DNA from: Burkholderiaceae bacterium
Lineage (GTDB): Bacteria; Pseudomonadota; Gammaproteobacteria; Burkholderiales; Rhodocyclaceae
NCBI GenBank assembly: GCA_021738065.1
Contig: JAIPCT010000012.1
Location: forward strand, 1-59,986
Length of the DNA: 59,986 nt
Reading direction: 5' to 3'
Of this stretch, positions 24,382 to 33,738 are shown piece after piece. The first letter of the stretch is position 1, and every line of letters begins with the position of its first letter. Both the position numbers and the translations under genes were made by a program. The notes beneath the pieces were generated by a model. The model searched no databases, was not told where the DNA came from, and was given only the letters and a program-made list of their open reading frames with translations.

Positions 24382-26010
24382 TCAGTGGCTGGTGCCTTCG
24401 GAGCGGTTGATCTTGTTGTAGAGGTTGTACTTGCCGACCGGCTTGTCCATCGGGATGCGCTTGACCTCCTTGAAGGTGGCGGCGTCGAACACGATCAGCG
24501 CGCCGCCGTCGGCCTTGCGTTCCCACAGGCTGGCGAGAACATACCTGCCGTCGCGGGTGAATTCGACATGGGCCAGGGTCTTGCCCGGAGCGATGCGAAT
24601 CTGCGCGACTTTTTCCAGCGTGCGCTTGTCGATCACCTGCAGCGTGTCCTTGCCCTTCGACATCATCGAATCGGTCCAGGCGTAAGGCGTGTTCTCATGG
24701 CTGCGCATGAAGAAGCCGGGGCCGAGTGTCGGAATGGTCTTGATCGTCTTCCAGTCCTTCATGTCGATCACCGTAATCAGACCCTCCCTGAGATTCGGTG
24801 TGGCCATCACCCTGCGATCCTGCGCGCCCTGCGGCGGGTGGTAGTTCCAGGTAATGCCCGAGCCCAGATGCGGCATGCCAGGCAGGCTCAGGTCGGCGAT
24901 TTTCTTCCTCACGTCGAGATTGACCACTTGCCCCTTGCCCACCTCCCGGCTGGCGCCCATCAGTTCCGAATAATCCTGGGTGAAGAAAAAATCGTCGAGC
25001 GGCTCGGAAAGGAAGCTGCGGCGCGGGTTGAGGAATCCGGTAATGAACGCCCCTTCCTTGTATTTGAAATCATGCACCATGCCGATGGCGATGTCCTCGG
25101 CCTTCGGGTTGTAACTGATCTCCCAGACTTCCGGCACGTCCTTCAGCGCGGCGACGAAACTCTGGCGCGGCGCGGCGTCATACACCGCGGAGACGCGCGA
25201 GCTTTCCTTGCGATCCTTGTCCCAGACCTCATGCACCTTGAGCGGCTTGAGGTCGGCATCGAGCAGCACCAGGGTGTGCGGCAGGTAATTGGCGACGGCC
25301 AGATACTTGCCGTCGCCGGAAACGGCGACGTTGCGCGTGTTGATGCCGGCGCGAATTTCGGCCACCACTTGCAGATTCCAGATGTCGAACTTGGTGATCC
25401 AGCCGTCGCGCGAAGCGAAGAACACATAGCGTCCGTCGGGCGTGAATTTCGGCCCGCCGTGCAGCGCGTAGCGGCTGGGGAAGCGGTGTATCGGTTCGAG
25501 CTTGTCGCCGTCGAGCACCGTGACATGGTGGTCACCGGTCTCGACCACGATGAACAGGTTCATCATGTCCACGCCTTGATAGATCGCCGCGGGCTTGGCC
25601 GGCAGGCTGCCCGGCGCGAAATACACCACGCGCGAAGCGTCCATGTCGGCCTGGCTGAAAGTCGGCGCTGGTGACACGGCGGTATAGATGAAGTCCGTCA
25701 GCGCGGCGATCTCCTCCTTGCCCAGACGGTCGGCGAATCCCGCCATCTGGGTCGCCGCACGGCCTTCGGTAATGGTCCGGATTGCTTCGGGCTTCCTCAG
25801 GCGCGCCAGGCTCTCCGGCAGCAGCGCGGGCCCGGTCATGCCCAATCGACCGGGACCGTGACAGGACGCGCAATGCTGCTGGTAGAGCGCCGGGACATCG
25901 GCCGCGACGGCGGGAAGTGCGACAAGGGCCAGCAGTGCGGGAACCGCCCGCGCTGCGCGACGAATGCTGTAAAAACGGCTTGCGAAGTCATACCTCATGC
26001 GATGGATCAT
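24382..26010 (-). CDS. nirN: NirN, c-type cytochrome with heme d1 propeller
   Basis: 542 residues. A signal peptide is followed by a single class I cytochrome c domain with CASCH (about residue 47-51) and a Met ligand region, then an eight-bladed d1-type propeller. The opening PALYQQHCASCHGPGRLGM and PALLPESLARLRK segment is typical of NirN, which oxidises dihydro-heme d1 in the last step of heme d1 synthesis; NirS itself has a different N-terminus. A linker SPAPTF is encoded by copy 5 of the 23-bp motif. Convergent with the GGDEF gene. Alternative in-frame Met at residue 5. Confidence 0.85.
   Translation of the reverse strand: MIHRMRYDFASRFYSIRRAARAVPALLALVALPAVAADVPALYQQHCASCHGPGRLGMTGPALLPESLARLRKPEAIRTITEGRAATQMAGFADRLGKEEIAALTDFIYTAVSPAPTFSQADMDASRVVYFAPGSLPAKPAAIYQGVDMMNLFIVVETGDHHVTVLDGDKLEPIHRFPSRYALHGGPKFTPDGRYVFFASRDGWITKFDIWNLQVVAEIRAGINTRNVAVSGDGKYLAVANYLPHTLVLLDADLKPLKVHEVWDKDRKESSRVSAVYDAAPRQSFVAALKDVPEVWEISYNPKAEDIAIGMVHDFKYKEGAFITGFLNPRRSFLSEPLDDFFFTQDYSELMGASREVGKGQVVNLDVRKKIADLSLPGMPHLGSGITWNYHPPQGAQDRRVMATPNLREGLITVIDMKDWKTIKTIPTLGPGFFMRSHENTPYAWTDSMMSKGKDTLQVIDKRTLEKVAQIRIAPGKTLAHVEFTRDGRYVLASLWERKADGGALIVFDAATFKEVKRIPMDKPVGKYNLYNKINRSEGTSH
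25658..25680 (-). repeat. 23-bp dispersed motif, copy 5
   Basis: Minus-strand copy in the linker between the cytochrome c and d1 domains of nirN, read as AVSPAPTF like copies 2 and 3. Confidence 0.75.
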
Positions 26011-26120
26011 CCCTGGTCAAGATTGGCGCGAAACGCTCCGCAAAGCATAGCGGAGAAACCGTGCCCAGCCTTGATTTCGGCTAACCCTTGTGGCGATAGG
26101 CAGCAGCAAACGTGAAACCC

Positions 26121-26183
26121 GTCATGCCCGCGCAGGCGGGCATCCAGTGCCTTGTCTTTCCGGGTTCCCGCGTTCGCGGGAAC
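26121..26183. repeat. double-hairpin intergenic repeat of the GTCATGCCCGC type
   Basis: Two adjacent palindromes: ATGCCCGC/GCGGGCAT (26124-26143) and GTTCCCGCG/CGCGGGAAC (26164-26183). This is a widespread proteobacterial repeat, recognisable by spurious peptides such as MPACAGMT and SFPRTREP. It sits between nosL and nirN and differs from all other repeats in the window. Confidence 0.88.
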
Positions 26184-26202
26184 GACGAATGCCGGGCTTT
26201 GT

Positions 26203-26685
26203 TCAGAACTTGCCGTCGTCGAGTTTCAGCGGCAGATCCTTCGTCACCTGTTCGAAGCTGAGGATGCGCTTGCCCTTGTGTTCCTTGAGAAAATCGGCAG
26301 CGTCCTCCTTGGTCGCCAGCGGCACGAACTCGTGGCCCATCGGCCCGAGCACGTCCGAACCCGTAACGTACCAGGCTATGCGTGCATCGATGCGCTGCAG
26401 GTTGTAGAAATCGGTGACCCAGATCGCCGCCATGTCCTCGCGCCGATGACCGGCGGCATACTTCGCCGGCTGATGCCAGAACTTGAACATGTCCTTGGCA
26501 CCGTCGAAATGGTGGGCATGGCCATCCTTGTACTCGATCGTGGCGACCCAGTTGGGATACTTGGAAACCAGCATGCCGCACACCGGGCACAGATCTCTCG
26601 GTCCCGGTGCTGGCGGCGCCTGGGCGGCAGCAAACACCGCCCAAGCCGCGAGCCAGCAGGCCAAAAACAGGCGCAGAGGCAACAA
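26203..26685 (-). CDS. nosL: NosL-family copper protein
   Basis: 160 residues with a signal peptide (cleavage near AAAQA). The core CPVCGMLVSKYPNW is the NosL copper-binding motif; an HAHHFDGAKDMFKFWH segment follows. NosL proteins deliver copper to apo-NosZ. It lies 1 bp after another NosL-like gene and facing the tonB operon. One of three NosL-family genes in the window. Confidence 0.92.
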   Translation of the reverse strand: MLPLRLFLACWLAAWAVFAAAQAPPAPGPRDLCPVCGMLVSKYPNWVATIEYKDGHAHHFDGAKDMFKFWHQPAKYAAGHRREDMAAIWVTDFYNLQRIDARIAWYVTGSDVLGPMGHEFVPLATKEDAADFLKEHKGKRILSFEQVTKDLPLKLDDGKF

Positions 26686-26686
26686 C

Positions 26687-27292
26687 TCAGCCCTTCTTCT
26701 GTTCCATCATCCGCTTGCGGCGCTCGGCGCGATTCTTGCGGATCTGCGCGACGTCTTCCGCCATGCCGAGGTAGGACTGCTTCATGGCCTCGTCGAAGTC
26801 GCCGAGTTCCCCGCCGTGCTTGGCCTGATGTGCCTTGGCGACATCTGCCGCAGCGAAGGAATGCTTGCTCTTCTTCGTCATCACATGCTTGATGTCGGCG
26901 CCGATCAGATAGCTCAGTTTCTCCACCGGCAGCAGCGGACTTGGCTCGGCGGCGCTGGCGAAATCCGGCCCCCAGATCATCTTCGGCTCGCGATCCACAT
27001 TGACGCCCAGGCTCAGGGCCAGGCAATGGATCGAACACGTGCCGTCGACCAGATCGTCGCTGTATTGCACCAGCATGCGGGTGCGGTGATGCTCCTTGCG
27101 ATCCATGCCGCAGTAGGGGCACTTCGGATACTTTCCGAGCTCGTTTTCCAGCGGACTGGCATCGGCCGGCTTCTTCGGCGTGAATTGCGCCGGCGTGCCG
27201 TCGCTGGTGCAAGCCTGTTGCGCCTGTGCGCCACCGGCAGCGAGGCCGATGCCCGCCAGCAAGGAAATTTTGAGTGCGTCGCGTCTGTCCAT
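26687..27292 (-). CDS. Tat-exported NosL-like protein with CPYCGM and CSIHC motifs
   Basis: 201 residues. A twin-arginine type signal (MDRRDALKISLLAGIGLAAG) is followed by CPYCGMDRKEHHRTRMLVQY, a NosL-like metal motif, and a second metal-like site CSIHC about 25 residues later. The C-terminus is a long basic/charged helix (RKNRAERRKRMMEQKKG). The ATG at 27292 has AGGAG 7 nt upstream and is preferred to an in-frame ATG six codons earlier. Likely handles copper for NosZ with the adjacent nosL. The RegA-type boxes at 27444-27473 lie upstream. Confidence 0.85.
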   Translation of the reverse strand: MDRRDALKISLLAGIGLAAGGAQAQQACTSDGTPAQFTPKKPADASPLENELGKYPKCPYCGMDRKEHHRTRMLVQYSDDLVDGTCSIHCLALSLGVNVDREPKMIWGPDFASAAEPSPLLPVEKLSYLIGADIKHVMTKKSKHSFAAADVAKAHQAKHGGELGDFDEAMKQSYLGMAEDVAQIRKNRAERRKRMMEQKKG

Positions 27293-27443
27293 GAAGAGCT
27301 CCTTTGTCATTTGGGTTGCACTGCAATATTAGCTTTCCCAAATGGATGGCAGCTGCGGCAAATTGCCGCAACGGGTGCCCTGCAAGCGGTTCTGCGCTCG
27401 CGTCCTTGAGCGCGATCAAGAATGCGCCGAACAGCGCGCCGAT

Positions 27444-27473
27444 GCGACATCGTGTCGCGCGACGAAATGTCGC
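27444..27473. promoter_or_regulatory. two abutting RegA/PrrA-type palindromes between nosL-like gene and tonB
   Basis: GCGACATCGTGTCGC directly followed by GCGACGAAATGTCGC. Both are GCGAC-N5-GTCGC. They are central in the 317-bp divergent gap, about 150 bp from either start codon. The same arrangement occurs before the second receptor gene. A perfect GCGGCAAAA-type hairpin (ATGCGGCGTTTTGCCGCAT) follows at about 27474-27492. Confidence 0.7.
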
Positions 27474-27609
27474 ATGCGGCGTTTTGCCGCATAGCGTTCG
27501 GTCCGGGCGGTCCGAGAATACGCCGCTTGCCAGTTGCCCTGAGTATTCGCATTCACCATGATCATCCGCAGTTCCGCCGTGACCATCAGGTTGCACTGAA
27601 GAGCCACCG

Positions 27610-28260
27610 ATGGGTATTTTCTTTCCGCGCATTCCCGACGCCGGGCGCCCCGAACGCCCGTTGTTCTCCATCACCGGAGCGGCGGTGGCGCACGTCGGGC
27701 TGATCGCTCTGATTGCGGTGGTGGCGCCGCCCGATGCGTTGAAAAATGCGCTCAACCCCATGGCGGTGCGCCTCGTCGAGATACTGCCCGAGTTGCCCAA
27801 GCCGAAGCCCGCCGAAACGCCGAAACCGAAACCGAAAAAAAACCTGCCGCCACCGCCCCCGCAATTGCTGGCATCCACCACGCCCAGCAACACGCCGCTC
27901 GCCTTCTCGGTGCCACCCCAGCCGCCCACCCCGGCCCCCGCCGCCCCGATCAACCTCGCTCCCGCGCCGGTGGCGATCACGGCGGCGCGCTTCGACGCCG
28001 ACTACCTGGACAATCCCAAGCCGGTCTATCCGCATGCCTCGCGCCGCCTCGGCGAGCAGGGCAAGGTGCTGCTACGCGTCCATGTCAGCGCGGCCGGTCT
28101 GGCCGAGAAGGTTGAAGTCAAGACCGGCAGCGGCTACGCACGCCTCGATCAGTCCGCCCATGACGCCGTCAGCCGCTGGCGCTTCGTTCCCGCGCGGCGC
28201 GGCGACCAAGCCGTCGCGGCCTGGGTGCAAGTCCCCATCACCTTCCAACTGGATAGTTAA
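27610..28260 (+). CDS. tonB: TonB energy-transducing protein
   Basis: 216 residues. One N-terminal membrane helix (about 20-40), a Pro/Lys-rich periplasm-spanning segment (KPKPAETPKPKPKK then a PPPPP run) and a C-terminal TonB domain with YPHASRRLGEQGKVLLRV. Energises outer-membrane receptors with ExbBD. First gene of a six-gene operon with exbB, exbD, a receptor, a propeller protein and a thioredoxin-like protein; spacing 5 bp to exbB. Confidence 0.95.
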   Translation: MGIFFPRIPDAGRPERPLFSITGAAVAHVGLIALIAVVAPPDALKNALNPMAVRLVEILPELPKPKPAETPKPKPKKNLPPPPPQLLASTTPSNTPLAFSVPPQPPTPAPAAPINLAPAPVAITAARFDADYLDNPKPVYPHASRRLGEQGKVLLRVHVSAAGLAEKVEVKTGSGYARLDQSAHDAVSRWRFVPARRGDQAVAAWVQVPITFQLDS

Positions 28261-28265
28261 CACTC

Positions 28266-29012
28266 ATGCAAACTCAATTCGGTCTGACTCACTTCTGGCA
28301 ACAAGGCGACATGGTGACCCATGTCACCGCCCTGATCCTGCTGTTTCTGTCCATCATGAGCTGGGCGTTGATCGTCGGTCGCTTCGTGCGTCAGTTGCGC
28401 ATCAACCAAGCCATCGAACGCGCGCCGCAAGCCTTCTGGCAAGCTCGTGTGCTGCCCGAGGCGATGACTGCCATCGAAGCGGCCGACCGCACCGGGCTCT
28501 TCTCGGGCCTCGCGCACGCCGGTGCGCAAGCGGCCGAGAATTACGAATCATCCGCCTGCCTGGGCGCTGGCGTCAGCCTCTCCGAATCGGTCACGCGGTC
28601 GCTGCGCAACCAGATGCTCTCCGCCCAGGCCAACCTGGAAGGCGGGCTCACCTTCCTCGCATCGGTCGGCTCCACGGCGCCCTTCATCGGCCTGTTCGGG
28701 ACTGTCTGGGGTATCTACCATGCGCTCGTCGCGCTTTCCGGCTCCAGCAGCGTGGTGCTCGACAAAGTGGCCGGCCCCGTGGGTGAAGCGCTGATCATGA
28801 CCGCCGCCGGCCTGTTCGTCGCCATTCCCGCCGTGCTGGCCTACAACGCGCTGACCCGCGCCAACCGCCTGGTGATGGCGCAGCTGGATGGCTTCGCCCA
28901 CGACCTGCACGCCTTCTTTGCAACCGGCACCCGTCGCGCCGCGGTGAAAGGCAAGCTCGCCGTCTCAACCGCCAGTTCCGCACCCGCCGCCGTGACGCGG
29001 CAGGCCGCCTGA
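28266..29012 (+). CDS. exbB: ExbB/TolQ-family proton channel protein
   Basis: 248 residues with three membrane segments (about 17-38, 135-160, 175-200). Contains the MotA/TolQ/ExbB signature GLFGTVWGIYHAL. With ExbD it uses the proton gradient to drive TonB. 7 bp before exbD; dedicated to the receptors in this region by context. Confidence 0.95.
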   Translation: MQTQFGLTHFWQQGDMVTHVTALILLFLSIMSWALIVGRFVRQLRINQAIERAPQAFWQARVLPEAMTAIEAADRTGLFSGLAHAGAQAAENYESSACLGAGVSLSESVTRSLRNQMLSAQANLEGGLTFLASVGSTAPFIGLFGTVWGIYHALVALSGSSSVVLDKVAGPVGEALIMTAAGLFVAIPAVLAYNALTRANRLVMAQLDGFAHDLHAFFATGTRRAAVKGKLAVSTASSAPAAVTRQAA

Positions 29013-29019
29013 GACCGCC

Positions 29020-29430
29020 ATGTCTTTCGGTTCCTTCAGCGAGGGCGGCGTCACCCAGCCCATGGCGGAGATCAACACCACCCCGCTGGTGGACGTGATG
29101 CTGGTGCTGCTCGTGATTTTCATCATCACCATCCCGGTGCTGCATCAGGCCGTACCGATCGACCTGCCGCAGGTCAGTTCGCAGAAGATCGAGGACAAGC
29201 CGGTGGTGATCCAGCTCGCGCTCGACGCCGAGGGGCGCTACTACCTCGACGGCGCGCCGGTCCAGCGCAGTGAAGTGGAAAGCCGCTTCGCCGCTATCGC
29301 TACGCGCAACCCGGAACTGCACCTGCGTGCCGATCGCGGCACGCGCTATGAAAAAGTGACCGACATCCTCGCCGCGGCGCAGAAGGCCGGCATCAACCGC
29401 ATCGCCTTCGTTACCGAAAGCAGCAGCTAG
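29020..29430 (+). CDS. exbD: ExbD/TolR-family protein
   Basis: 136 residues. One N-terminal membrane helix preceded by the NTTPLVDVMLVLLVIFIIT motif with the essential Asp, then a periplasmic domain ending GINRIAFVTE. Third subunit of the TonB-ExbBD motor. Confidence 0.95.
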   Translation: MSFGSFSEGGVTQPMAEINTTPLVDVMLVLLVIFIITIPVLHQAVPIDLPQVSSQKIEDKPVVIQLALDAEGRYYLDGAPVQRSEVESRFAAIATRNPELHLRADRGTRYEKVTDILAAAQKAGINRIAFVTESSS

Positions 29431-29480
29431 CGCCGTTTGGACTGCGCGAAAGACATTTCATCAATCTGGAACTTAATTCA

Positions 29481-31910
29481 ATGACTTGCGAACTTACCTC
29501 CCCGACATGTACCCAACTCGCCTTGATCCTGGTGGCTGCCAGCACACTCGGCGTGACTTCCCCCGTCGTTCTCGCTTCAGAAGAGGGTGATGCCAGACTC
29601 AAGGAAGTTTCCGTCTCGGCGGAATCAGCCAAGCCGGCGGCACCGGCCAACGTTCCATCAACGACAGAAAGCGTGACCCGGAAGCAAATTGCCGAAAGCG
29701 TCAATTCTGTATCGTCGGCCGGAGCGCTCCTGTACCTGCCCAGCGTTCACGTGCGCGAGCGCTTCATCGGCGACGTGAATGGCGGCCTGGCCATGCGAAT
29801 GTATGGAGTAAATTCAAGCGCCGAGACGATTGTCTATGCGGATGGCCTGCTGCTCTCGAACCATCTGGTCAATAGCTGTTGTCCCGGCCCGCGCTGGGGT
29901 CTGGTATCGCAGGACGCCATCGACCGGGTCGATGTCATGTACGGCCCGTTTTCCGCGCTGTATCCCGGCAATTCTGTGGGCGGCGTGGTATTGATGAGTT
30001 CGCACATGCCGACCAAGTTCGAAGCGCACGCCAAGCTGGACACTTTCGGCCAGAACTTCAAGCTCTACGGCACCGACAAGAACTTTACCGGAACGCATGG
30101 TGCCGCGACCCTCGGCAACAAGGTTGGCGCCTGGTCGTTCCGCCTGAGCGTCGATCGGCTGGACAACCATAGCCATCCCACCGATTTCACCGCCGCCACG
30201 GCCAAAACGGGCGCGCCCGCCGCGGCGGGACAATTCACGGTGGTCACCGGCGCGCATTTCGACAACAACATCGCCAACAGTCCGCGAGTAAACACCGCCG
30301 CGACAAGCATGGACCATACCGTGAAGGACGATGGCACTATCAAGCTGGCATACGACATCTCGCCGACGGTGCGCGCCACCTACACCCTGAACATCTGGCA
30401 GAACACTTCCGACAAACTGGTCGAAAGTTACCTGCGGGATGCCGCCGGCAACACGATCTACGGCACCAAAACGGCCTCCGGCGTCTACAGCTATGTCCGG
30501 ATCGATGGCAAGGACTATTCGGTGACGGCACCGAGCACCAGTCACGCCGAGGCCGAATACCACATGCACGGCCTCTCCGTGAAATCGCAAAGCGGCGGAA
30601 CCTGGGATTGGGAACTGACCGCCAGCCACTTCAATCAGAACAAGGACGTCACCCGCGCCAGCTCGGGCAACTTCGGCGCCACACCGAGCAGCGATGCCAC
30701 TGCCGGAACCATCAGCTATGCGGATGGCACGGGTTGGCAGAACCTCGACCTGCGCGGCGAATGGCGGCCGGACGGCAACCTGAAAAGCCGGCACCAGGTG
30801 AGTTTCGGTATCCACTCGGACACCTACACGACCAAGTCGGACCAATACACCCTTGCGGCGGGGCCGTGGCGGACCAGCGCTGCCGCCGCGCTGAACACCA
30901 ACTCCAGGGGCAGCACCACCACCCAGGCGATCTACGTGCAAGATGCGTGGCAGGTCTCGCCCGACCTGAAACTGGTGCTGGGCGGCCGCCAGGAAAAATG
31001 GCGTGCCCTGAACGGCAGCAACTACGCCAGCGGCGCCAACGTGAGCTACGCCGACAAGACAGTCGATGCCTTCTCGCCCAAGGTGTCGCTCTCCTGGCAG
31101 GCATCCGACATGCTCGCACTGCGCACTTCATACGGCCGCGGCGTGCGCTTCCCGACGGTCGGCGAACTGTTCAAGAACGTCGGCATCACCGTTGCCGGTA
31201 CCTCGACTGCGGCCACTCCCGCACAAATTGCCGGATTCCCCGCGCCCTATAACGTCGCGAAAACAAACAACCCGAACCTCAAGCCGGAAACCGCCGACTC
31301 ATGGGAGTTCACCATCGAGCGTTTCCTGAGCAACGGCCTGTGGCGAACCTCCTTGTTCGGCGAGGAAAAACAGGCTGCGCTGGTCTCACAATCCGATATC
31401 ACGACCCTGCCCGGATTCAGCATCAGCAGCGTGCAGAACGTCGACAAGGTCCGCACCTACGGGATCGAAACGGCGCTGCAAACCAGCGACATGTGGATCC
31501 GGGGCCTTGATCTGTCGGGCAGCCTCGCCTACATCCACACGCGGATCACGGAGAACATCGCAAACCCCGGGCTGGTGGGCACCGAGCTGCCGCTGATCCC
31601 GGTCTGGCGCGCATCGATGCTGGCGACTTATCACGTCTCCGCCGAACTTTCCGGCAGCCTGGGCTATCGCTACAGCGGTCGACAGCATAGCGGCCTGTTC
31701 AACACGACTACCATGCAATACCCGGACCCCAATCCGAACGTCTATGGCGGGCGCAGCAGCTTCGGGGTTTTCGACGCCAAGCTGCTCTACAAGTTCGCCA
31801 AACAATGGTCCGCCTCGGTCGGGATCGACAACATCGGCGATGTGAAGTATTTCACCCTGTACCCGTATCAGCAACGGACCTATTTCGCCAGTTTGAAATT
31901 CAATTACTGA
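29481..31910 (+). CDS. TonB-dependent outer-membrane receptor
   Basis: 809 residues. Signal peptide, plug domain about 45-190 (LYLPSVHVRERF, RVDVMYGPFSALYPGNSVGGVV) and 22-strand barrel ending in a terminal aromatic (FASLKFNY). NSCCPG in the plug is an unusual paired cysteine. The ligand cannot be read from sequence; copper or a chelate is suggested by the adjacent nosL genes and shared RegA-type boxes, but this is inference. Short gap (50 bp) after exbD. Confidence 0.92.
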   Translation: MTCELTSPTCTQLALILVAASTLGVTSPVVLASEEGDARLKEVSVSAESAKPAAPANVPSTTESVTRKQIAESVNSVSSAGALLYLPSVHVRERFIGDVNGGLAMRMYGVNSSAETIVYADGLLLSNHLVNSCCPGPRWGLVSQDAIDRVDVMYGPFSALYPGNSVGGVVLMSSHMPTKFEAHAKLDTFGQNFKLYGTDKNFTGTHGAATLGNKVGAWSFRLSVDRLDNHSHPTDFTAATAKTGAPAAAGQFTVVTGAHFDNNIANSPRVNTAATSMDHTVKDDGTIKLAYDISPTVRATYTLNIWQNTSDKLVESYLRDAAGNTIYGTKTASGVYSYVRIDGKDYSVTAPSTSHAEAEYHMHGLSVKSQSGGTWDWELTASHFNQNKDVTRASSGNFGATPSSDATAGTISYADGTGWQNLDLRGEWRPDGNLKSRHQVSFGIHSDTYTTKSDQYTLAAGPWRTSAAAALNTNSRGSTTTQAIYVQDAWQVSPDLKLVLGGRQEKWRALNGSNYASGANVSYADKTVDAFSPKVSLSWQASDMLALRTSYGRGVRFPTVGELFKNVGITVAGTSTAATPAQIAGFPAPYNVAKTNNPNLKPETADSWEFTIERFLSNGLWRTSLFGEEKQAALVSQSDITTLPGFSISSVQNVDKVRTYGIETALQTSDMWIRGLDLSGSLAYIHTRITENIANPGLVGTELPLIPVWRASMLATYHVSAELSGSLGYRYSGRQHSGLFNTTTMQYPDPNPNVYGGRSSFGVFDAKLLYKFAKQWSASVGIDNIGDVKYFTLYPYQQRTYFASLKFNY

Positions 31911-31921
31911 GGATCGGATCG

Positions 31922-33136
31922 ATGACGCCGTTGCACAGACTGGGCGCCATTGCGGCGCTGATGATAGCCGCATCCGTACTGCCGCATTCCGCATCCGCAG
32001 CCGACGCGAAAGACAAGGCAACCATGGCGGGAATGGCGGGCATGGGGAAAAAAATTCGTGTCGAACTGGGCAGTTCTGCCGCGTTCGCCAAGGACGGCCA
32101 ACTGCTGGCGGTTGCCAAGCAGGGCGATCATCTGTTGCTGTATCGCAGCGGCGATCAGGGCACCCACTGGTCGTCGCCGGTAATCGTCAATGCCCGACCG
32201 GAAGCCATTTCCGGCGATGGCGAGAACCGGCCCAAAATCGCCTTCGCGCAGGATGGCGGCGTTCTGATTTCCTGGACCAAACCGCTTGGCAAACCCAACA
32301 GCGGAGAGGTAAGGCTGGCACGTTCCGACGACGGCGGCGCCAGCTTTGCACCGCCGATCACCGTGCACCGCGACCGCCAGGAAATTACCCATCGTTTCGA
32401 AACCATGGTGGCCGGCGGCGACGGCCGGATTTACCTCGCCTGGATCGACAAGCGCGACCTCGAATCGGCCAAGGCCGCGAAGAATCCCTATCGCGGCGCC
32501 GCCATCTATGCCGCCGTATCGGAAGACGGTGGCAGAAGCTTCAAGCCGGAAGTGAAGATTGCCGATCATTCCTGCGAGTGCTGCCGGATTGCGGGTGCGG
32601 TCGACTCTGACGGCGCTCCGCTGTTCCTCTGGCGACATGTGTTCGAGCCCAACGAGCGCGACCATGCACTGGTAAAACTCCGGACGGACGGAACGCCGGC
32701 CCGCGTCGAGCGCGCCACCTTCGACCGCTGGAAAGTCGATGGCTGTCCCCACCACGGGCCGGCGCTGGCCGTGGCGCCCGACGGCACGCGGCATGCCGTC
32801 TGGTTCAACCAGAAGAATGGCGAAGGACGCGCCTTCTATGGGCGTCTGGTGGCGGGCGGCGTCGAAGGTCAGCGTATTGTCGGCGGCGAGCAGGCGGCTC
32901 GCGCCGACATCGCCATCGCCGGCCATCGCATGGCCATCCTCTGGAAGGAATACGATGGCGAGCGGACGCAATTGCACGCGGAAATTTCGGAGGACGGCGG
33001 CGCCAGTTTCAAGCGGCTGGCGCTGGGCGCCGCCAACGGCGCCTCCGATCATCCGCGCGTCATCAGTTTCGGCAAAGAGCTGTTCGCCTACTGGCGCACC
33101 GAGCTCGAAGGCATGCGCGCATTCCGTCTGCCATGA
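31922..33136 (+). CDS. exported sialidase-type beta-propeller protein with CECC motif
   Basis: 404 residues with a Sec signal peptide. BNR/Asp-box like repeats occur at regular intervals (SGDQGTHW, SDDGGASF, SEDGGRSF, SEDGGASF), giving a six-bladed propeller. A metal-like cluster HSCECCRIAG (about residue 215) and CPHHGP (about 275) is not part of sialidase chemistry and suggests copper or heme handling. Sialidase catalytic residues are not evident. In an operon between a TonB receptor (11 bp) and a thioredoxin-like protein (ATGA overlap). I do not know its proven function. Confidence 0.75.
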   Translation: MTPLHRLGAIAALMIAASVLPHSASAADAKDKATMAGMAGMGKKIRVELGSSAAFAKDGQLLAVAKQGDHLLLYRSGDQGTHWSSPVIVNARPEAISGDGENRPKIAFAQDGGVLISWTKPLGKPNSGEVRLARSDDGGASFAPPITVHRDRQEITHRFETMVAGGDGRIYLAWIDKRDLESAKAAKNPYRGAAIYAAVSEDGGRSFKPEVKIADHSCECCRIAGAVDSDGAPLFLWRHVFEPNERDHALVKLRTDGTPARVERATFDRWKVDGCPHHGPALAVAPDGTRHAVWFNQKNGEGRAFYGRLVAGGVEGQRIVGGEQAARADIAIAGHRMAILWKEYDGERTQLHAEISEDGGASFKRLALGAANGASDHPRVISFGKELFAYWRTELEGMRAFRLP

Positions 33137-33600
33137 AACGCCTTGTCCTGATTTCCTTGCTGCTGGCCTGCACTGCCGCGTTCGCCACGACTTTCATTGC
33201 CCTCGACCGGAAATCGGCGCGAATGCTCACCGATAAAGCCACGCACACCGCGCCTACCATCGTCGCGCTATGGTCCACCGATTGCCCCCACTGCAAGACA
33301 AATCTCGGACTGTTCGCCAACATGGTCAAGGCCGATGCCAGCCTGCGGCTGATCACCGTCGCCGTGGAACCGCTCTCCGCCGAGGTCGCGGCATCGCTCG
33401 ACCGAAGCAAGGTGCCGGGCAAGCGCTACGTCTATGGCGCCGATGCACCGGAGGCGATCGCTTTCGCGCTCGACTCGAAGTGGCGCGGCGAACTGCCGCG
33501 AACGCTGTTGTTCGATGGCCACGGCAACCGCGTCGCGATCTCCGGCACGGTGGATAGGGCAAGTACCCGCAAGTCGCTTGGCCTCACCGACAAGCGCTAA
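33133..33600 (+). CDS. exported thioredoxin-like protein, CPHC active site
   Basis: 155 residues. N-terminal signal or anchor (about 1-20), TlpA/peroxiredoxin-like fold with STDCPHCKTNL. TlpA-type proteins reduce disulfides of metal-site apoproteins in the periplasm, which fits copper delivery by the preceding propeller and receptors. Start overlaps the previous stop by ATGA. Last gene of the tonB operon. Confidence 0.85.
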   Translation: MKRLVLISLLLACTAAFATTFIALDRKSARMLTDKATHTAPTIVALWSTDCPHCKTNLGLFANMVKADASLRLITVAVEPLSAEVAASLDRSKVPGKRYVYGADAPEAIAFALDSKWRGELPRTLLFDGHGNRVAISGTVDRASTRKSLGLTDKR

Positions 33601-33631
33601 GACGTGACGATGCGTCGGATGCTTGCTCCGA

Positions 33632-33654
33632 AAAGTCGGCGCCGGCGATACGGC
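33632..33654 (-). repeat. 23-bp dispersed motif, copy 6
   Basis: Minus-strand, non-coding copy in the gap between the tonB operon and the NosA-like receptor. One position differs (CCGGCGCCGA). Confidence 0.7.
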
Positions 33655-33656
33655 GA

Positions 33657-33720
33657 TCAGCTCACGCGCGTGTACATCACCAGGTAGAAGCGCACGCCCT
33701 GCCGCAGCGTCGGCACGCCG
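33657..33720 (-). pseudogene. C-terminal coding remnant, related to 36214-36260
   Basis: On the minus strand this stretch reads RQGVRFYLVMYTRVS and a stop. A related stretch downstream of the receptor gene reads QGRRFYLVTYKRVD and a stop. DNA similarity continues over about 60 bp. They look like two decayed 3' ends of one gene type flanking the receptor gene; the parent gene is not recognised. Confidence 0.35.
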
Positions 33721-33738
33721 AGCGTAATGGCGAACAGC

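Noticed and set aside
31805..31921. N-terminal extension of the propeller protein
   Set aside because: It overlaps the receptor gene; the ATG at 31922 gives a normal signal peptide.
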